64,000 nucleotides of DNA from Orobanche coerulescens (taxonomy: Eukaryota; Streptophyta; Magnoliopsida; Lamiales; Orobanchaceae). Shown here piece after piece: positions 60,024-64,000 of this stretch. Both the position numbers and the translations under genes were made by a program. The first letter of the stretch is position 1. Every line of letters begins with the position of its first letter. The notes under the pieces were generated by a model. The model was not told where the DNA came from. It saw only the letters and a program-made list of their open reading frames with translations, and did no database searches. Where the stretch lies: positions 43,301,001 through 43,365,000 of the forward strand of contig CM065806.1 in NCBI GenBank assembly GCA_033398695.1, written 5' to 3'.

Positions 60024-60312
60024 TCGGCCGTGTCGTCCGACACGGCCCGTGCCGTGCTCGTCCGGATAAGCCGGAAGTTTCTGTCTCAGGGCCCGACCGT
60101 GTCGTCCGACACGGCCCGTGCCGAACTCTTCCGGATAAGCCTGAGATGATCGCTGACACGCCCGACCGTGTTCCAGGACACGGTCGAGTAAATCTTGAGT
60201 CGCTTTGACGGCCAGCCGGAAGGCCCCTCCGCGCCGCGACCGTGTCAGCGGGACACGGTTGAGTCCTCCCGGTCAAGCTGCGCGCCACGGCCGTGTCGAG
60301 CGGACACGGTCG
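60024..60312 (+). repeat. Array of five ACCGTGTC-GACACGGT palindromes
   Basis: Palindromes at about 60024, 60094, 60163, 60238 and 60289, each 23-25 bp with arms of the type CGACCGTGTC / GACACGGTCG and a 2-7 base centre. They take the place of the TAGCGCACGCTA array of related LTRs. Confidence 0.75.
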
Positions 60313-60324
60313 AGTCTGTCAAGC

Positions 60325-60332
60325 TATTTAAA
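60325..60332 (+). promoter_or_regulatory. TATA-like box of gypsy LTR
   Basis: TATTTAAA, 12 bp after the last palindrome. Confidence 0.5.
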
Positions 60333-61289
60333 GCCCAGAATCGTTTTTCGCCATTTTCTCCTTCTTCCACTTCTCTTCACAGATGGGCGTGTTCCAAGAT
60401 TGTAGCCATGTTGTTTAACAACATATACATGAAGTTTGGAGGTTCATATCATCAATCATCCGTCCTATAACATCCTTTGATCGAGCGAATCGTGATTTCC
60501 TAGAAATCTAGTTTTGGGAATTTGGGGTTTTTGTTGTTTTCGTCCGATTAATCCGATTTAACTTAGGATTTTGATGGATTGATGATTATTTAGATGTATT
60601 ATATCATTTCCTTTATTATTCCATGGTTGGATCGTATCGATTCGTTGTTTGAGTCGAGTTCTTGACCGACGCCTTGAAGGTGTCCGGTAAAATGTCTTAG
60701 AGGGGTTTTCGGGCGTTCTACGATTATTCTTCCTCGTATGGTCGATGATTTATTGATTGTATGATGTTAGGGTCATGTTTCTTGCGAAGAAACCGTGTTG
60801 AACCCTTTCGTTAAGCCGTCTTCCGTTTCGATAGCATTGGGCGTTTCGAAGCTTTCCGGTTGAGCCGTGTTCGTCGGAATACTTGCGTACCGATTTTGAG
60901 GCAAGTACCTTGCCCATACTTTTCTCGTTTTATGTATATGATGATCGGTGGTCGTCTTGATGTGTTTGTTTGGTTATTTGAAATGAAGTTTCAAAAGGAT
61001 TTCGGTTTGGCCTCGTTAAAGGCCTTCTTTCAAAACGCGTGTGTTTTGTGAACGGTGTTTTGAGAATTGATTATGATTTGATTATTTTGAATGTTGAAGG
61101 ATTTTATGAGGATACTCCTCTTGTTTAAAGTTATGGAATCGTGTATTCCGTATTTAAGCTTGTTATTGTATTTTGAAGAGTTTGGTAATGGTGTCGAGTT
61201 AATGGCCATCTCTAGTGAGTATTCTTAATGAACTTACATTCTTAGCATGTTAGTATTGCATGAGTAACGTGTGTGTGTGTATGCTCACT

Positions 61290-61410
61290 ACGGGTTAGAT
61301 CCGACGGGGTCTCGGTAGGGCTCCACGAAGCTGTGGACCGCGAGCTTGCTTTTAACCACTGTGGGTTAGATCCGACGGGGTCTCGGCAGGGATCCACGAA
61401 GCTGTGGGTC
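61290..61410 (+). repeat. Two-copy tandem repeat in gypsy LTR
   Basis: GGGTTAGATCCGACGGGGTC and CCACGAAGCTGTGG occur twice, about 72 bp apart. Confidence 0.75.
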
Positions 61411-62024
61411 CGCGGTTAATTGTGGTGCATTTTGCAAATGTGATTCGATATTGGCATTTCCGGAAATGAGTGTTTTTGAACGGTTTTCATGATTGCATGC
61501 ATTGACTAAGTGTGTAAGAGGTAAGTTGTTCGTTTGGCCTACTTGGCTAGGATGGCTCTAGAGTATTTTGTGGTTTATGTTTTAAATCCTTTATTTGTGG
61601 ATTTTGATGTTGGGAGACGAACCTTATGGTCGTTCTTGTGTACTGTGAGTTGATGAGATTTGGGGCTAAAATCCCAAGGGTTTTGTAAAAGTCGTTTTAC
61701 GGATTTGGGGCTAAAATCCCAACGATTTGGTTAATGTCATTTTCCAGAAAGTAAACTTTTGGGGCGGTGACCCCTTTGTCTTTTGGATTTTTGAAAAGTA
61801 GGATTTGATAATCCTAAATTGTTTTCTATTAAAACTCTCGATGGCATTCTAAACCGTTTTATAAATCATTCCCATTGATTTATGATATTTCGTTTTTGAA
61901 ATGTTTCCTCAAACCCTTGCCTCGGGAAGTACTTTTCGTTTCGTTTGGATCTTTGAGGATCCTCGGTTATTGTTATTCGTGGAATGTGAATTGTATGGCT
62001 CGTATTTGCACTTTGTATTTGCAC

Positions 62025-62067
62025 TAGCAAAACAGTGGAGTTTTGCTAACCCCCGAGTATTCGGGGG
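62025..62067 (+). promoter_or_regulatory. Double hairpin in gypsy LTR
   Basis: TAGCAAAAC / GTTTTGCTA around AGTGGA (perfect 9-bp stem), then CCCCCGA / TCGGGGG around GTAT (perfect 7-bp stem). Both recur in the LTRs at 10846 and 1071-1110 (minus). Confidence 0.6.
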
Positions 62068-62414
62068 GTGGATGTCTGTTTTTGCATTCAGGTTTTGGAG
62101 CATAACACAGGGTCGGCACGAAGGATGATGAAAGATGATCGATACTAATCACATGAGGAACCGTATATCGTGTGTTGGTTCAGTTGTACTTTATTTTCCG
62201 CTGCTGTATTGTTCCCGTTGTACGGGTGTAGTTGTATTTTGGTCCCCTGCGTGGGCATGAGTTGTATGTATTTGTTGAAAGACCAAATCGGTCTACTGAG
62301 TCATTTTAGCCTGAAAGGCATGGTTAAGTTGTTATATGTCGTTACCAGCCTGGTAGATCCTTGAGGAAAGGTTCTACGGCGTGTAATATCCCTGAGCGGA
62401 TTGGGGGTGTTACA

Positions 62415-64000
62415 TAAATGGTATCGGAGCTTAGGTTGAGGAAAACCTAGGCTGTCGGGTCAAGTCGTGTTGTTTGAGTCTTGTTTCGTCGGATTTTATC
62501 TGACTGAGTCGTGTCGCGACGCGTCGTTTGAGTTTGTTGGTCGTGATTAGTATCGTGGGGCGATCATCATCTTCGTGCGACCTGTGGAAGTAAGTCTCCC
62601 TTTTTTGTGTTGTGCCTCGTGTGACACGAGCTATTTTTATGATTATTTGTTAAGTGGTGGAATTCTTATGTGAATTTTGATTTCACGATATGTATTTAGT
62701 CGACTCTCGTATTTGATTTATACGAGGAGTGTCGTCACTTTTGATGTCTTTTTATTGTTGTTTTTGTCCGTGGCTGATGAATTTCGAATCGATCCGCACG
62801 TTTTACAAGTTCTATTGTGGAAGCTTTGTGCTTATACGCGTTCGACTTGTTCACTAGCCAGTCTGGGAGAGTATTTTATCGGTGGTTTTGTTCGAATGTG
62901 GTATTTTATCGTTTATTTCCGTTTAAAGACATGTGTTGTCTTGATTTTAAACGTTTTGATGCGTGTGCTAGGAGTTGTTTTAGTGAACGTCGGTATGTGT
63001 GAGTTTTGGGCATTCGACCTATTGGATTTTGAAAACCTTGAGTATCTTAGAAAAATAAACTTGAGACATACTTTTCATATGACTTATTTTCTTGTGGTAC
63101 ATCCTAGGTGCCACAATATATTTCAAAAATTTTCTACCTCGAGGACCAAAATATTTTGAGATATTTTCAACACTTTTATTTAGACCCGAGGGTCGAATAT
63201 TTTGAAAGTTTTCACTAAGAGAAAATGTCCTCATTTTTATCAAATGTGATATGGTTCTCCAAAGTCTCGATAATGATGTTTCACGTTTGTACTTTTTGAA
63301 AGGTGATACTCAAGATCAATCGGTGTTCTTCTAAATTATTTTCAAAATGAGGTTTTCGTTTTTAAAACCTATCCATTCCCGTTTGAGGACTGGGTATGTA
63401 TGTGTGATGTTCGCGTTGTCATTTTGATACTTTCTCCCGAGTATGATCGAATTGGCGGTGTGAGCGTTGAGACGCTTTCCACACATTAGTTGTGCTAGCC
63501 CCTGTGAGAGGCGGAATGTTGGTGTTGAATGTTGTCGCCTCGTGGCGATTTCTGCGTTGTCGAGGGTGTGCGAGCTGTTAGAGGTTGGTATGGTATGACC
63601 GTGTGCATCGGTGATGGTTCCGTTATGCGTCGATTGTTTAATGTCTTGTTACCTTGCTCCCGTTTCTTATGAATTTCGTGGACGAGGTCGGAGGTAATGC
63701 CCGTACTATTTTGACTTCTGTATTTTCTCTTTCTCCAGTCTATCGATTCGCTCATGTTCGTTGGCACTTTGTGAACTTGTTTTGTATTTCGGTTTCATCG
63801 TTCGAGCAAGCTGTGATCTTGTTGTGGGCCGATCTGGTTATCGATGTGACTTTTTCGAGTTCGGTTCGATTCTTGTGAACCTTGTTCGGGAGTGGCGTCA
63901 TCTGGTTCTATTAGTTCTTTTATTCGAAGTGGATCGGATTTAGAACTCTTGTGTTTTCGACTTTGTCGACTCATCATGTTCATTGACCTTTTCTGAGTTC
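62415..64000 (+). mobile_element. Leader of plus-strand gypsy element
   Basis: Untranslated leader of at least 1.58 kb. It begins with a GGTTGAGGAAAACCTAGGC block, similar to the leader of the minus-strand element at 600-645. 62543-62555 is complementary to 62140-62152 in the LTR. The open frame at 62677-63159 has no gag signature, and gag presumably lies beyond 64000. Confidence 0.65.
62419..62430 (+). other. Primer binding site of gypsy element
   Basis: TGGTATCGGAGC four bases after the LTR end, as in the copy at 645-661. Confidence 0.8.

Larger units (their letters stand above)
59659..62414 (+). mobile_element. 5' LTR of plus-strand Ty3-gypsy element
   Basis: 2756 bp from TGTAATATCCGC to GGGGGTGTTACA, followed by a primer site. 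It contains five palindromes (60024-60312), a TATA box (60325), paired repeats (61290-61410), the double hairpin (62025-62067), the GATACTAATCA block (62140) and GGTAGATCCTTG with TTCTACGGCGTG before the end. The 3' LTR is off-window. GC-rich open frames at 59869-60470 are translations of the palindromes, not genes. Confidence 0.85.

Noticed and set aside
59869..60470. GC-rich overlapping frames on both strands
   Set aside because: They translate the palindrome array of the gypsy LTR and have no conserved domain.

Overview
The window looks like repeat-rich nuclear DNA of a flowering plant, probably a eudicot. It has nested LTR retrotransposons of Ty3-gypsy and Ty1-copia type with initiator-Met-tRNA-like primer sites, a CACTA element, a hAT-type MITE, and decayed intron-containing fragments of three ordinary plant genes. 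No intact host gene, tRNA, rRNA or CRISPR array was found. The only long, unbroken, convincing coding region is a retrotransposon gag on the minus strand (15673-16902).

Region 1-11250: the window opens inside a minus-strand gypsy element (leader 1-665, 5' LTR 666-4083). This element sits in the gag of a gag-only element (TR-GAG type; gypsy-like gag, no pol). The rest of that copy (4084-5533) shares LTR A (5534-6565) with a second copy ending in LTR B at 9756. The tandem unit lies in a second gypsy LTR, of which 9757-11250 remains.

Region 11251-25506: a minus-strand copia element, cut off inside gag on the left. Two gag-only insertions split it. One is a three-LTR compound (12526-18151, target duplication TAATG) in the leader. 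The other is a complete element (19545-23939, target duplication CCTTG) in the 5' LTR.

Region 25507-40959: decayed retroelement sequence, a gypsy LTR with an array of TAGCGCACGCTA-like palindromes, then older host-like sequence. The host-like part holds pseudogene exons of nucleolar complex protein 3 (NOC3) and phospholipase D (delta-like), both on the minus strand. A CACTA element (34285-35980) lies in a phospholipase D intron. A hAT-type MITE (38029-39217) and a bare poly(T) retroposition scar follow. A WD40 gene of the WDR25 type starts at 39664.

Region 40960-64000: a Tork-like copia element (40960-47407, 910-bp LTRs, target duplication AAGGT) splits an exon of the WDR25-like gene. A non-coding stretch, a decayed SIRE-like copia element (51036 to about 57990) and a second nest follow. 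In that nest a gypsy LTR (58135) is cut by a copia LTR (59305), which is cut by another gypsy LTR (59659-62414) whose leader runs off the window.

The most unusual signals are in the gypsy LTRs: short palindrome arrays ending just before the TATA box, a conserved double hairpin with a compensatory base change, and a 13-nt complementarity between LTR and leader. The LTR-PBS-LTR junction in the gag-only compound is the other one.
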